NCBI GenBank assembly: GCA_023421395.1
Contig: JAEZTL010000029.1
Coordinates: forward strand, 1-64,000
Direction: 5' to 3'
Origin: Bacillota bacterium
Lineage (GTDB): Bacteria; Bacillota; Clostridia; Christensenellales; Aristaeellaceae
Length of the DNA stretch: 64,000 bases
Shown: positions 32,782 through 40,872 of the stretch, piece by piece
How positions within the stretch are numbered: the first letter of the stretch is position 1
How the letters are laid out: each line of letters begins with the position of its first letter
Made by a program: the position numbers and the translations under genes
Notes under the pieces: model-generated
Told to the model about the DNA's origin: nothing
The model's database searches: none
What the model saw: only the letters and a program-made list of their open reading frames with translations

Positions 32782-33351
32782 GTGAAGTACATCCGCCGGA
32801 TTCTGTGGTATATCGCGTCGCGCCTTCTGATCTTCAGCGTGATCGCGTCGGTTCTGATCCTCGCGTTCTACCTTTCGATGAACGCGTCCAACATCTACAT
32901 CCTGCTCAGCGACGGCATGCGCCAGCGCACCGAGGTCATCCTGACGCGGGAGGACCCTGAGTCCCTCAACAGCTTTTTCCGCGCGGACTTTTTAAAGAGC
33001 GACGAGGCGCTGGCGCTGGGGCTCTCCAGCCAGTCGCCCTATGTGAACTACAAGATCACCGATTTTGAGTCGAGCGTCAAGCTGGAGTGGATCTGGAGCT
33101 GGCCCTGGGAGGACACCGCCCAAGCGACCATCGTCTACCGTGTGCCGGTGATCCACGGCAGCGTGGTGTCGGGCAAGACCGCGCTGGTCAAGTCGGGCGT
33201 ACTCACCAGCACGCCGCCGGTCTGGCAGGGGGGGCGCTACAGCATGACCCTCTACCGGGTGAACGGCCAGTGGAAGATCGCCGGCATGAAGCAGACGCAG
33301 ATCATCCTTGAGCCGGAGCCTACGCCCGCGCCCACGCTGTCGCCGCAATGA
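32782..33351 (+). CDS. Membrane-anchored protein with extracytoplasmic NTF2-like domain
   Basis: 189 residues from a GTG. One N-terminal helix (about 8-32) is followed by an extracytoplasmic domain of about 130 residues ending in VNGQWKIAGMKQTQI, which has the closing strand seen in NTF2/Cystatin-like folds. The C-terminal tail is Pro-rich. The stop overlaps the dus start (ATGA). It may be the third component of the MotAB-like unit, since it is 51 bp downstream. Confidence 0.65.
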   Translation: MKYIRRILWYIASRLLIFSVIASVLILAFYLSMNASNIYILLSDGMRQRTEVILTREDPESLNSFFRADFLKSDEALALGLSSQSPYVNYKITDFESSVKLEWIWSWPWEDTAQATIVYRVPVIHGSVVSGKTALVKSGVLTSTPPVWQGGRYSMTLYRVNGQWKIAGMKQTQIILEPEPTPAPTLSPQ

Positions 33352-34310
33352 TCCTCGCGCGCGCGTTCGCCGAGGGCGCCGGCCTCTGCCCGATGGCCGG
33401 CGTCACCGACGTTACCTTCCGACTGATCTGCCGGGAGATGGGCGCGGCCTTTTCCACCACGGAGATGGTCAGCGCAAAGGGCTATCTGATGAGCCCCGGC
33501 CACCGCGCCGCGGTACAGCTTCTCCTGCACGCGGAGCACGAAGGGCCGGTGGGTGTACAGCTCTTCGGGCGGGACGAAACGGCCATGGCCGAAGCTGCGC
33601 GGCGGCTCTCCGACCAGGGCTTTTCCTTTGTGGACATCAACATGGGCTGTCCCGCGCCCAAGATTGTGTCCGGCGGCGAGGGCTCCGCGCTGATGAAAGA
33701 GCCGCTCACCGCCGCCCGTGTGATCGCGGCGGTGGCGCGCGCCACCGATTTGCCGGTGACGGCCAAAATCCGCTCCGGCTGGGACGCGGGTCACGTCAAC
33801 GCGCCGGAGATGGCGCGCATCGCCCAAGAGGAAGGGGCTGCCGCCGTCACCGTGCACGCCCGCACCCGGGACCAGTTTTATTCCGGCCGGGCGGACCAAA
33901 GCGTGATTGCCGAGGTTGTCCGCGCGGTAGATATACCGGTGATTGGAAACGGCGACATTTCCTCCGGGCGGGACGCGCTCCTCATGCTGCGGGAGACCGG
34001 CTGCGCCGGCGTCGCCGTGGGCCGCGCCGCCCGGGGCAACCCCTGGATCTTCCGCGAGATTGCGCAGGCGATGCGGGGTGAGGAATGCGTGCCGCCGTCG
34101 ATCCGCGAGCGGCTTTCAATGGCAATGCGACACCTGGACATGCTGGCCGCTCTCCACGGCGAGGAGCGGGCCGTACGCGAGATGCGCGGCCACGCCGTCG
34201 CCTATGCGCAAGGGGCGAAGGGCTGCGCGAAGCTTCGCGGCCACATCATGACGCTGACCACCGTGGACGCCGTGCGCGGGGCGCTCCTCGATTTTTTGAA
34301 CGAAGGTTGA
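33348..34310 (+). CDS. dus: tRNA-dihydrouridine synthase
   Basis: 320 residues with a TIM barrel and CPMAGVTDVTFR at the start, VDINMGCPAPKIV with the catalytic Cys, TAKIRSGWD, VTVHARTRDQFYSG, and GNGDISSG and AVGRAARGNPWIF for FMN binding. It reduces uridines in tRNA D-loops, probably in the DusB group. The start overlaps the upstream stop by four bases. Confidence 0.94.
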   Translation: MILARAFAEGAGLCPMAGVTDVTFRLICREMGAAFSTTEMVSAKGYLMSPGHRAAVQLLLHAEHEGPVGVQLFGRDETAMAEAARRLSDQGFSFVDINMGCPAPKIVSGGEGSALMKEPLTAARVIAAVARATDLPVTAKIRSGWDAGHVNAPEMARIAQEEGAAAVTVHARTRDQFYSGRADQSVIAEVVRAVDIPVIGNGDISSGRDALLMLRETGCAGVAVGRAARGNPWIFREIAQAMRGEECVPPSIRERLSMAMRHLDMLAALHGEERAVREMRGHAVAYAQGAKGCAKLRGHIMTLTTVDAVRGALLDFLNEG

Positions 34311-34313
34311 CCG

Positions 34314-35162
34314 ATGCAGATGCGATTTTCACCGCTTTTCAGCGGCTCCAACGGCAACGCGATCTACGTGGAGATGGGCGACGCGCGCGTTCTGATTGAC
34401 GCGGGCGTCTCCGGCACCCGCGTTGTAAACGCGCTGAAGACCCAGGGCGTCACCCCGGAGATGCTGGACGGCATCCTGATCACCCACGAGCACTCCGACC
34501 ATGTGCAGGGGGCGGGCATCCTGTCCCGAAAGTACGACATCCCGCTCTACGCTACCCGGGGCACATGGGCGGCCATGGCGGACAAATTGGGCCGCGTTTC
34601 GCCCTCCAACGTGCGGGAAGTACGCGCGCTGGAGGACTTCTACATCGGCCGCCTCAGCGTCATGCCCTTCCGGTTGCCGCACGACGCGGCGGAACCGGTG
34701 GGCTACTGCATGTCCACCTTCGGGCGGCGCGTGGCGGTGGCCACCGACATCGGCCATTTAAAGGGCGAATGGCTGGAGGCGGTCACGAAGTGCGACCTGG
34801 TGCTGCTGGAGTCCAACCACGACGTCGGCATGCTCAAGGCCGGGCGCTACCCCTATGAGCTCAAGCGGCGCATTCTGGGCAGCCACGGCCACCTGTCCAA
34901 CGAGGACGCGGCCCGAGCCGCGGTGAAGCTGGCGGAATCGGGCGTGGGGCACATCGTGCTGGGGCACCTGTCGGGGGAGAACAACTTCCCGGAGCTGGCG
35001 CTGCGCACGGTGCATGACGCGCTCGAGGCCGAGGGCATCCGCCCCGGCGTGGATATTGGCCTGGACGTGGCCCGGCGAAACGAGCCCAACGGCGTCTACA
35101 CCCTCCCGGCGGAGGGCAGCCGCTTTGCCAGAACGGAGGGGATGCCGTTTGTCTGGTTTTGA
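34314..35162 (+). CDS. walJ: WalJ/YycJ-family metallo-beta-lactamase-fold hydrolase
   Basis: 282 residues. It begins MQMRFSPLFSGSNGNAIYVE and has THEHSDHVQG, VATDIGHL and NHDVGMLKAG with the metal ligands of the fold. The YycJ family shares SGSxGN at the start. In B. subtilis walJ precedes htrC and rlmH; here it is followed by a CPBP protease and rlmH, so the neighbourhood is partly conserved. Its role concerns cell-division/DNA-replication coordination in Bacillus. Confidence 0.86.
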   Translation: MQMRFSPLFSGSNGNAIYVEMGDARVLIDAGVSGTRVVNALKTQGVTPEMLDGILITHEHSDHVQGAGILSRKYDIPLYATRGTWAAMADKLGRVSPSNVREVRALEDFYIGRLSVMPFRLPHDAAEPVGYCMSTFGRRVAVATDIGHLKGEWLEAVTKCDLVLLESNHDVGMLKAGRYPYELKRRILGSHGHLSNEDAARAAVKLAESGVGHIVLGHLSGENNFPELALRTVHDALEAEGIRPGVDIGLDVARRNEPNGVYTLPAEGSRFARTEGMPFVWF

Positions 35163-36156
35163 CCTGAACCACCTGGAGGACGGGGATTTCCGCTTCTGGG
35201 CGCGCCGCCCTGCGATTCTTTCCGCCAACGCGCTGTATCTCTTGGCGGCGGCGGGTATTCCGTTTCTATCGGTCGTTCTGGCGGCGCTGATGGGCCTGAT
35301 GGGTCTGAAGGCGACGGATCAGGCGCTGCTCACGCCGACGTCGCTGATTTATTATCCGTTTCTGATCGGGCTTCCGGTGTTTTTATACGCCTTCCGGCGC
35401 GAGGGCGTCGCCCGCTCGATGCGGCTGAACCCGCTGACGCCGGGCATGGCCATGGTGAGCGTGCTGGCGGCGCTGGCAGGCGTGATGACGGCGCTGGCGC
35501 TGGGTTCTTTGTGGATGCTGGCGTTGGAAGGGCTGGGCGCGCGGCTGGTGGATCAGTCGCTGCCGGTGGCGAAGACGACGGGCGCGCTGGCTATGCTGGT
35601 GATCACCAGCTGCATGATGCCCGGCGTATTTGAGGAACTGCTGTTCCGGGGCTTCATCCTGGGCGCGTGGGAGCGACGCGGCACCAAGTACGCGCTGGTG
35701 GTTTCGACGATGCTGTTCGCCGCGCTCCACGGCTCCATCCTGGGGCTGCCCATGCAGATCGTCCTTGGCTTTGCCATTGGGTATCTGGTGATCAATACGG
35801 ATTCGCTGTACGCCGGCATGATCTACCATACGGTGCATAACGCCGCCTTGGTGGTGCTCTCTCAGGTGCAGCAGCCGGCGGCGGACGCCGCCGGCCAGAC
35901 ACTCTACGAAAGCGTGGGCGGCATGGCGGGAGTGATGCTGCTGGCGCTGCAGGTGGTGGTTTACGGCGGCGTGTTCTGGGCGATTCTGGCGGTATCCGGC
36001 TGGCACCGGGAAAAGCGGGGGAGGACCTTTGAACAGATTGAGCGCATCGACCGCACGAAGCTGAACTGGCAGGAGCTGCTGGTGTTGCTGGCGGGGTTGG
36101 TGACGGTAGGCGCCATGTACCTTTTGGACCTCCTGCAGATGATACGGGTGTATTAG
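35149..36156 (+). CDS. CPBP-family intramembrane metalloprotease
   Basis: 335 residues from a TTG with GGAGGGG seven bases upstream. It overlaps walJ by 14 bases. Seven or eight membrane helices are predicted. Motifs of the family are EELLFRGFILG (EExxxR) and LLFAALHGSILGLP (FxxxH), followed by YHTVHNA. CPBP proteins include CAAX proteases and bacteriocin self-immunity proteins. A C-terminal helix (VTVGAMYLLDLLQMI) completes it. It takes the place occupied by an HtrA-type protease in Bacillus. Confidence 0.88.
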   Translation: MSGFDLNHLEDGDFRFWARRPAILSANALYLLAAAGIPFLSVVLAALMGLMGLKATDQALLTPTSLIYYPFLIGLPVFLYAFRREGVARSMRLNPLTPGMAMVSVLAALAGVMTALALGSLWMLALEGLGARLVDQSLPVAKTTGALAMLVITSCMMPGVFEELLFRGFILGAWERRGTKYALVVSTMLFAALHGSILGLPMQIVLGFAIGYLVINTDSLYAGMIYHTVHNAALVVLSQVQQPAADAAGQTLYESVGGMAGVMLLALQVVVYGGVFWAILAVSGWHREKRGRTFEQIERIDRTKLNWQELLVLLAGLVTVGAMYLLDLLQMIRVY

Positions 36157-36630
36157 ATGAACGTTTCCATCGTCGCGGTCGGCAGGCTCAAGGAGGACTG
36201 GCAGAGGGACGCCTGCCGCGAATACCTGAAGCGGCTGACGCGCTACGGGAATTTTGAGGTGGTCGAGGTGCCGGACCAGCCAGAGCCCGAAAGGGCGTCC
36301 CCGGCGCAGATCCGTCAGCTTTTGGAAAAGGAAGGGCGGGAGATCCTGCGCCGCCTGCGGCCGGAGGATCGGGTGGTCGCGCTATGCATCAAGGCGAGCG
36401 CGCCGGATTCGGTGGGGCTGGCGAAGATGCTGGAGGATTGGTCGGACGGGCGGCGGCTGGTGATGGTGATCGGCGGCTCGAACGGGCTCTCGGACGAAGT
36501 GCTTTCCCGCGCCGACGCGCGCCTCTCGTTTTCCAACCTCACCTTCCCGCATACGCTGATGCGGGTGATCCTGCTGGAGCAGCTCTACCGCGCCCAGCGA
36601 ATCCTTTCGGGTCAGAAGTATCACAAATAG
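36157..36630 (+). CDS. rlmH: 23S rRNA pseudouridine-1915 N3-methyltransferase
   Basis: 157 residues with MNVSIVAVGRLKEDW at the start, VIGGSNGLSDEV in the SPOUT knot, and SFSNLTFPHTLMRVILLEQLYRA plus GQKYHK at the end. It methylates helix 69 of the ribosome. The ATG follows the upstream stop directly. It is a dependable family match. Confidence 0.97.
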   Translation: MNVSIVAVGRLKEDWQRDACREYLKRLTRYGNFEVVEVPDQPEPERASPAQIRQLLEKEGREILRRLRPEDRVVALCIKASAPDSVGLAKMLEDWSDGRRLVMVIGGSNGLSDEVLSRADARLSFSNLTFPHTLMRVILLEQLYRAQRILSGQKYHK

Positions 36631-36645
36631 GAGGGCGTGACGCCG

Positions 36646-37338
36646 ATGGATTTTCTCGCGCAGGCGCGCGCGTTTGCTTTTTTGGCGCTCATTGGCGGGG
36701 CGCTGACGCTTTCGGGCATGCTGGGTGCGGGCGGCGCGGCGGCGCTCATCCGGGGGAAGGTGGCGGATGCGGACAGGCGGCGCCTCACGGGCGCGGTGCT
36801 GGCTCTGTGGCTTTTTTCCTCCGCGGCGGTTTTGGCCGGATCGCTGCTGGTTTTGCCGGGATCGCTGATGCCGCTGGCCGCGGGCAGCGCTCTGGCGTTT
36901 CTGCGCCTCTCGCTGGCGCTCAGGTTTGACCTGCGCGCCGCGCGGCCCCGAGGGGAAGATTTCTCCACGCTGCTGCGCGCCGGGGGTAAGCCGCTGATCG
37001 CCGCGGCGATGTTTCTGCCCGCGGCCCTCATGGGAGGGACGCTGATTGGCGCGGCGCTGTACGCGGCGCTGCTCCTAATGCCAAACGTGGCGCTTGGCCG
37101 CGAGGAGGCCGAAGGAAAGCGCGCCGCGGGGCGGCTGACCGCGCTGGCGCTTGTGATGGCCGTCCCGATGGCCCTCATTCCGGGACGGTGGAGCGCGCTG
37201 ATCGGGCTCACCGTCGTCTTTCTGACGTCGGTCTCGCTGACCGCCGGACCGAAGGCCCTTTTGCATCTGTCTTCCGCGCTCTATGAAGCCTACCTGCCCC
37301 TCAGGGCATGGTTTATCCGCCGCAGGGTGGGGCGGTAA
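36646..37338 (+). CDS. Multi-pass membrane protein, unrecognised
   Basis: 230 residues with about six hydrophobic helices (for example FLALIGGALTLSGMLGAGG and LIAAAMFLPAALMGGTLIGAAL). The start chosen is the ATG after GGAGGGCGTGACGCCG, with a GTG at 36637 as an alternative. It is 15 bp behind rlmH and probably the last gene of the operon before a terminator. Codon use is as in neighbours. Function unknown. Confidence 0.7.
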   Translation: MDFLAQARAFAFLALIGGALTLSGMLGAGGAAALIRGKVADADRRRLTGAVLALWLFSSAAVLAGSLLVLPGSLMPLAAGSALAFLRLSLALRFDLRAARPRGEDFSTLLRAGGKPLIAAAMFLPAALMGGTLIGAALYAALLLMPNVALGREEAEGKRAAGRLTALALVMAVPMALIPGRWSALIGLTVVFLTSVSLTAGPKALLHLSSALYEAYLPLRAWFIRRRVGR

Positions 37339-37399
37339 AATTTCCAATGGGTGGGTTGGGAAGGCTGATGTGCATCGTAGCCTTGCCGGCAAGCCAGAA

Positions 37400-37432
37400 A
37401 CAGCGACATCCATGAAGCTGTCGCTGTTTTTT
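37400..37432 (+). terminator. Intrinsic terminator upstream of the Ltp-like gene
   Basis: ACAGCGACA...TGTCGCTGT with TTTTTT, closing the dus-rlmH operon. Confidence 0.85.
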
Positions 37433-37478
37433 GTTGTCGAAAGCTGCGGCTGTTTGCTCCGGTATGACGAAAATTTTC

Positions 37479-37507
37479 TTGCAAATGCGCTGTTAATTTT
37501 ATATAAT
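37479..37507 (+). promoter_or_regulatory. Promoter of the Ltp-like gene
   Basis: TTGCAA (37479-37484), 17-bp spacer, TATAAT (37502-37507) in a markedly AT-rich stretch. Confidence 0.7.
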
Positions 37508-37542
37508 TTAATCTATAAAAAATACAAAAGGAGGCTGCGGAT

Positions 37543-38049
37543 ATGTTTATGAGGAAATGTCTGTGTATAGCGATCATCGCGGCGATGCTGTCGTTTGGGA
37601 GTGCGGCGCTTGCCGGGTCCGACTTGGGTCAGTCGAACGCCCTCCGGACCGCGATAAGCTACTTGAGCTTTACGGCCTTTTCCTATGAAGGGTTGATCGA
37701 TCAACTGGAATACGAACAGTATACCCATGACGAAGCGATATACGCTGCGGACAATTGCGGGGCGGATTGGAACGAGCAGGCCGTAATAAAGGCAAAATCA
37801 TACCTGGAATTCTCCGCCTTCTCTTACGATGGATTGGTTGAGCAGTTGAAGTTTGAGGGGTTTACGGCCGGGCAGGCCGCGTTCGGAGCGGAGCAATGTA
37901 ATGCAGACTGGGAGGAACAAGCCGCAAAGAAGGCCAAATCCTATCTGGAATTCGCGTCCTTTTCCCGGAGCGGACTGATCGAACAACTGGAATTTGAAGG
38001 CTTCACACAGGATCAAGCGGTTTACGGGGCCGAGGCGAACGGGTATTAG
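37543..38049 (+). CDS. Secreted Ltp-type repeat protein (superinfection-exclusion-like)
   Basis: 168 residues. A signal peptide (about 1-24, SAALAG) has no lipobox Cys, so the protein is secreted or wall-bound rather than a lipoprotein. Three repeats of about 47 residues follow, each with SYL-x-F-x-x-FS-x-x-GL-x-x-QL-x-(F/Y)E-x-(F/Y)T, plus NCGADWNEQA or a variant. This is the Ltp domain named for the exclusion lipoprotein of phage TP-J34. Such domains block phage DNA entry. GGAGGCTGCGGAT precedes the ATG. The gene stands alone in an AT-rich island. Confidence 0.85.
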   Translation: MFMRKCLCIAIIAAMLSFGSAALAGSDLGQSNALRTAISYLSFTAFSYEGLIDQLEYEQYTHDEAIYAADNCGADWNEQAVIKAKSYLEFSAFSYDGLVEQLKFEGFTAGQAAFGAEQCNADWEEQAAKKAKSYLEFASFSRSGLIEQLEFEGFTQDQAVYGAEANGY

Positions 38050-38147
38050 CGAGGAGTGAGGATGCATCTGGCTTCGCGTGAGAACACAATTGCTGCAGCG
38101 CCACGCTGCGGGAAAGCCCAAAAGGAAAGCGATTTATCCGCCACCGC

Positions 38148-38178
38148 AAAAAACCCCGGGAGTTTTTTGATGCTTTGA
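38148..38178. repeat. Palindromic motif shared with 55900-55930
   Basis: AAAAAACCCCGGGAG-TTTTTT followed by GATGCTTTGA. A very similar segment lies at 55900-55930. Both resemble terminator remnants. Confidence 0.4.
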
Positions 38179-38212
38179 AGCGCCGCCCGCGCAATCTGCG
38201 CGGGCGGCGCTT
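38179..38212 (-). terminator. GC-rich hairpin at the 3' end of the histidine kinase gene
   Basis: AGCGCCGCCCGCGC and GCGCGGGCGGCGCT form a strong stem, but no T run is directly attached on the minus strand. Confidence 0.5.
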
Positions 38213-38216
38213 GGCG

Positions 38217-39503
38217 CTACCGGGCGCCCGACGGCTGGGGCAGCACCACGCGCATGCGCGTACCGATGCCTTCGCGGGAGAGTACCTGGAAGTAGCCGCC
38301 ATGGCTGTCCACGATCCACTTGGCGATGGACAGCCCCAATCCCGCGCCGCCGGACTTGCGGACACGGGCCGGATCGGAGCGGAAAAAGCGATCGAAGATT
38401 TTGGGGACGTCCTCGGCTTTGATGCCGATGCCCTCGTCCGTAACGCTGAATGAGGGGGCTTCGTCCTCTGATCCCACCTCGAGGAGGATGCGTCCGCCCT
38501 CCGCGGTATACTTCGCCGCGTTGTCCATCAGGATTCGGGCGGCCTGCTTGATCAGCGCCTCGTCGCCGGTGACCGTCAGCGCGCCTTTCGAGCGAAAGGA
38601 GAATTCGTGGGCGGAGTCGATCATCCGGTATTCGTCGCACACCTCGGACAGGGTTTTGGAAAGGTCGAAGGGCGCGAAGGCAATGGTGTTGCGGCCGCTG
38701 TCGCCCCGGGCGAGGAACAGAAGCTGCTCCACCAGCCGGTTCATGTTGCGGGATTCGGCCTGGATGGCCGCGATCGCCTCCTCCAGGATGTGCTCGTCGG
38801 TCTTGCCCCAGCGGGCGAGCATGTCGGAATAGCCCTGAATGACGGCGATGGGCGTCCTGAGTTCGTGGGAGGCGTCGGATACGAAGCGGGTCTGCTCCAC
38901 ATAGGACTCGTGTACGCGGCCCAGGAGGCTGTTGATGGCCTCTTCCAGCCCCTCGAGATCCCGGTCGCCGGTTTTAAGGCGCACGCCCCGGGCGGAGGGC
39001 GCGAGCCCCGCAATGGCGTCCTCCAGGGAATGCAGCTTGTCGGCGGCGAAGCGCTCGCTGGAGATGCGCTCGGCGGCGCGGGTCATCTGCCGGACGGGCT
39101 TCATCATCCGCTCGGCGCTTTTGCGGCCGCCGCCCCACTGGAATAGAAACACCACGCTTTGGGCGGCCAGCGCCAGCGCGAGGAAGCGCCGGAGCGTGAT
39201 GAAATACGCGCCGGCGTCCGCCGAGCCGGACGCGCCCTCGGGCGTGACGAAGCGATACTGCGCTTCGTCAAACCGAAGATAGAAGGGGCCGTCCGCCCGG
39301 ATGCCGGAAAAGGAGCGGCGGCTCAGGGGCGAGAAGCCCGCGCCGGAGGCGCTCTCCGCCTGGTAGCAGAAGGCGCCTACCGCGATTGCGATCAGCACGA
39401 TATCCGCCGCCAGCATCGCGGTGAAGAGGCGCATGAGCCACATGCGGCTGATGCGGCGCACCGAGCGCGAGGCGCGCGCCTTTTCCCGGTCCTTTCTGCT
39501 CAT
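38217..39503 (-). CDS. Sensor histidine kinase
   Basis: 428 residues. Start at the ATG overlapping the response regulator stop (ATGA). One N-terminal membrane helix (about 21-42) and another at about 106-126 enclose a short extracytoplasmic sensor. A HAMP-like segment follows, then the phospho-accepting SDASHELRTPIAVIQGYSDM and the ATPase domain with N, G1 and G2 boxes (MDNAAKY, DEGIGI, GAGLGLSIAKW). It works with the OmpR-type regulator encoded upstream. Confidence 0.94.
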   Translation of the reverse strand: MSRKDREKARASRSVRRISRMWLMRLFTAMLAADIVLIAIAVGAFCYQAESASGAGFSPLSRRSFSGIRADGPFYLRFDEAQYRFVTPEGASGSADAGAYFITLRRFLALALAAQSVVFLFQWGGGRKSAERMMKPVRQMTRAAERISSERFAADKLHSLEDAIAGLAPSARGVRLKTGDRDLEGLEEAINSLLGRVHESYVEQTRFVSDASHELRTPIAVIQGYSDMLARWGKTDEHILEEAIAAIQAESRNMNRLVEQLLFLARGDSGRNTIAFAPFDLSKTLSEVCDEYRMIDSAHEFSFRSKGALTVTGDEALIKQAARILMDNAAKYTAEGGRILLEVGSEDEAPSFSVTDEGIGIKAEDVPKIFDRFFRSDPARVRKSGGAGLGLSIAKWIVDSHGGYFQVLSREGIGTRMRVVLPQPSGAR

Positions 39504-40180
39504 GCTTCCGGCTCCTTGATGGCGTAGCCTACGCCGCGCACGGTGTGGATCAGCTTCACGCCGCAGGCCTCGTCGAGCTTTGCGCGCAGGTAGCGGATGT
39601 ACACGTCCACCACGTTGGTCTCGCCCATGTATTCGTAGCCCCACACCCGCTCGAGGAGCGTCTCCCTCGTCAGCACGATGGACTTGTTTTCGAGCAGCGT
39701 CATCAGGAGCGTAAACTCCCGGTTGGTGAGCTCGAGTTCCCGCTCGCCGCAGGTGACCAGCCGCCTGGCCGCGTCCAGCCGGACCGGTCCGCAGGCAAGA
39801 ACCTGCGCGGGCGCATCCGCACCGCGCTTTCTCAGCGCCGCGCGGATGCGCGCCAGCAGTTCTTCGATCTGGAAGGGTTTGGTAATGTAGTCGTCCGCGC
39901 CCATATCCAGCCCCGACACCTTATCCATCACCGCATCGCGCGCGGTGAGCATGATGACGGGAGCGCTTGAATTTTTGCGAAAGCGGCGCAGCACCTCAAG
40001 GCCGTTCAGTTCGGGCAGCATGATGTCCAGCAACAAAAGGTCGTAGCCGCCGCTCTCGGCCATTTCAAGCCCGGCGCGGCCGTCATAGGCCTTTGCCACC
40101 TCGTAGCCCTCGTGGGTCAGCTCCAGTTCCACAAAGCGGGCGATGCGCTCCTCGTCCTCGATTAAAAGGATTTTTGCCAT
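39500..40180 (-). CDS. OmpR/PhoB-family response regulator
   Basis: 226 residues. The receiver has the acidic pocket (LIEDEERIA), the phospho-accepting Asp in LLLLDIMLPEL, the Thr in MLTARD and Lys in YITKPF. The winged-helix output domain lies at about 125-222 (ELTNREFTLLMTLLENKS and VVDVYIRYLRAKLDE). It is coupled to the kinase by a four-base overlap. Confidence 0.96.
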   Translation of the reverse strand: MAKILLIEDEERIARFVELELTHEGYEVAKAYDGRAGLEMAESGGYDLLLLDIMLPELNGLEVLRRFRKNSSAPVIMLTARDAVMDKVSGLDMGADDYITKPFQIEELLARIRAALRKRGADAPAQVLACGPVRLDAARRLVTCGERELELTNREFTLLMTLLENKSIVLTRETLLERVWGYEYMGETNVVDVYIRYLRAKLDEACGVKLIHTVRGVGYAIKEPEA

Positions 40181-40213
40181 ATGCCTCCTGCGGGGTTGGT
40201 TGGGCTGAAAGGC

Positions 40214-40735
40214 TTACGGACGGTCGTTGTTTCCAGTCTCCTTGCGGACTTCGCTGACGATGTTATCGGCTACCTCGGAGGCCTTGTCCATCACGCGGTT
40301 GACCGCCTCGACGCCGGCGTCGCCCTTCAGCGTGTACTTGAACCCGAAGAACAGACCCGCGACCAGAAGGATGATCGCCATCCAGAACGTGAGCGGGCAG
40401 ACAATCAGCAGGATCGGAACCAGAACCGGCAGTTCAAACAGCGTTTCACCCTTGCGGCTGAACACCACGAAGTAACGGCCCAGCCGGTTGATGCCGGCCG
40501 CGACCTGACGGCCTACGCGGCCCGCGTGCTCGCGGCGGCGGCGGTGGCTGTAGCGGTCGTCCTGAGGTTCGCTCTTGGTGGAGTAGTCCGTGCCGCCCGT
40601 CACCTTGCCCTGGTTCTCCAGCAGCACCAGCGCGTCCAGCAGGTTCCAGTCGGCGGCCTCCAGCGCTGCCTTGGCCTCCTCGTAGGACACGTTCGCCTTT
40701 TCGCGCAGCTTTTCAACCATTTCATAGTGATCCAT
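40214..40735 (-). CDS. DUF4342 protein with UBA-like domain
   Basis: 173 residues. The first 50 residues are UBA-like (MVEKLREKANVSYEEAKAALEAADWNLLDALVLLE), resembling EF-Ts/UBA folds. A middle helix (VPILLIVCPLTFWMAIILLVAGLFFGFKY) spans the membrane about twice, and the C-terminus is charged. GGAGGGAATATC precedes the ATG. The domain order matches DUF4342 proteins in Clostridia, whose function is unknown. Confidence 0.85.
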   Translation of the reverse strand: MDHYEMVEKLREKANVSYEEAKAALEAADWNLLDALVLLENQGKVTGGTDYSTKSEPQDDRYSHRRRREHAGRVGRQVAAGINRLGRYFVVFSRKGETLFELPVLVPILLIVCPLTFWMAIILLVAGLFFGFKYTLKGDAGVEAVNRVMDKASEVADNIVSEVRKETGNNDRP

Positions 40736-40872
40736 GATATTCCCTCCGTTTTGTTGTCTCTTTCCTTGCGACGGGATTATCATAGCATCCGGAAATTAGC
40801 GCGTCCTGACAGAATCATTAGAATGGGATTAGAATGCGGACAGCTTTTCCACATTTTGCATCGGGCGCGGGG

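Noticed and set aside
30260..33351. A complete Zorya defence system
   Set aside because: Only ZorA/B-like proteins are visible. ZorC and ZorD are absent, the surrounding genes are housekeeping, and the MotB-like protein lacks the essential Asp.
36384..36929. 181-codon frame overlapping rlmH and the next gene
   Set aside because: It has no ribosome site, a Gly/Arg-rich composition, and overlaps two clear genes.
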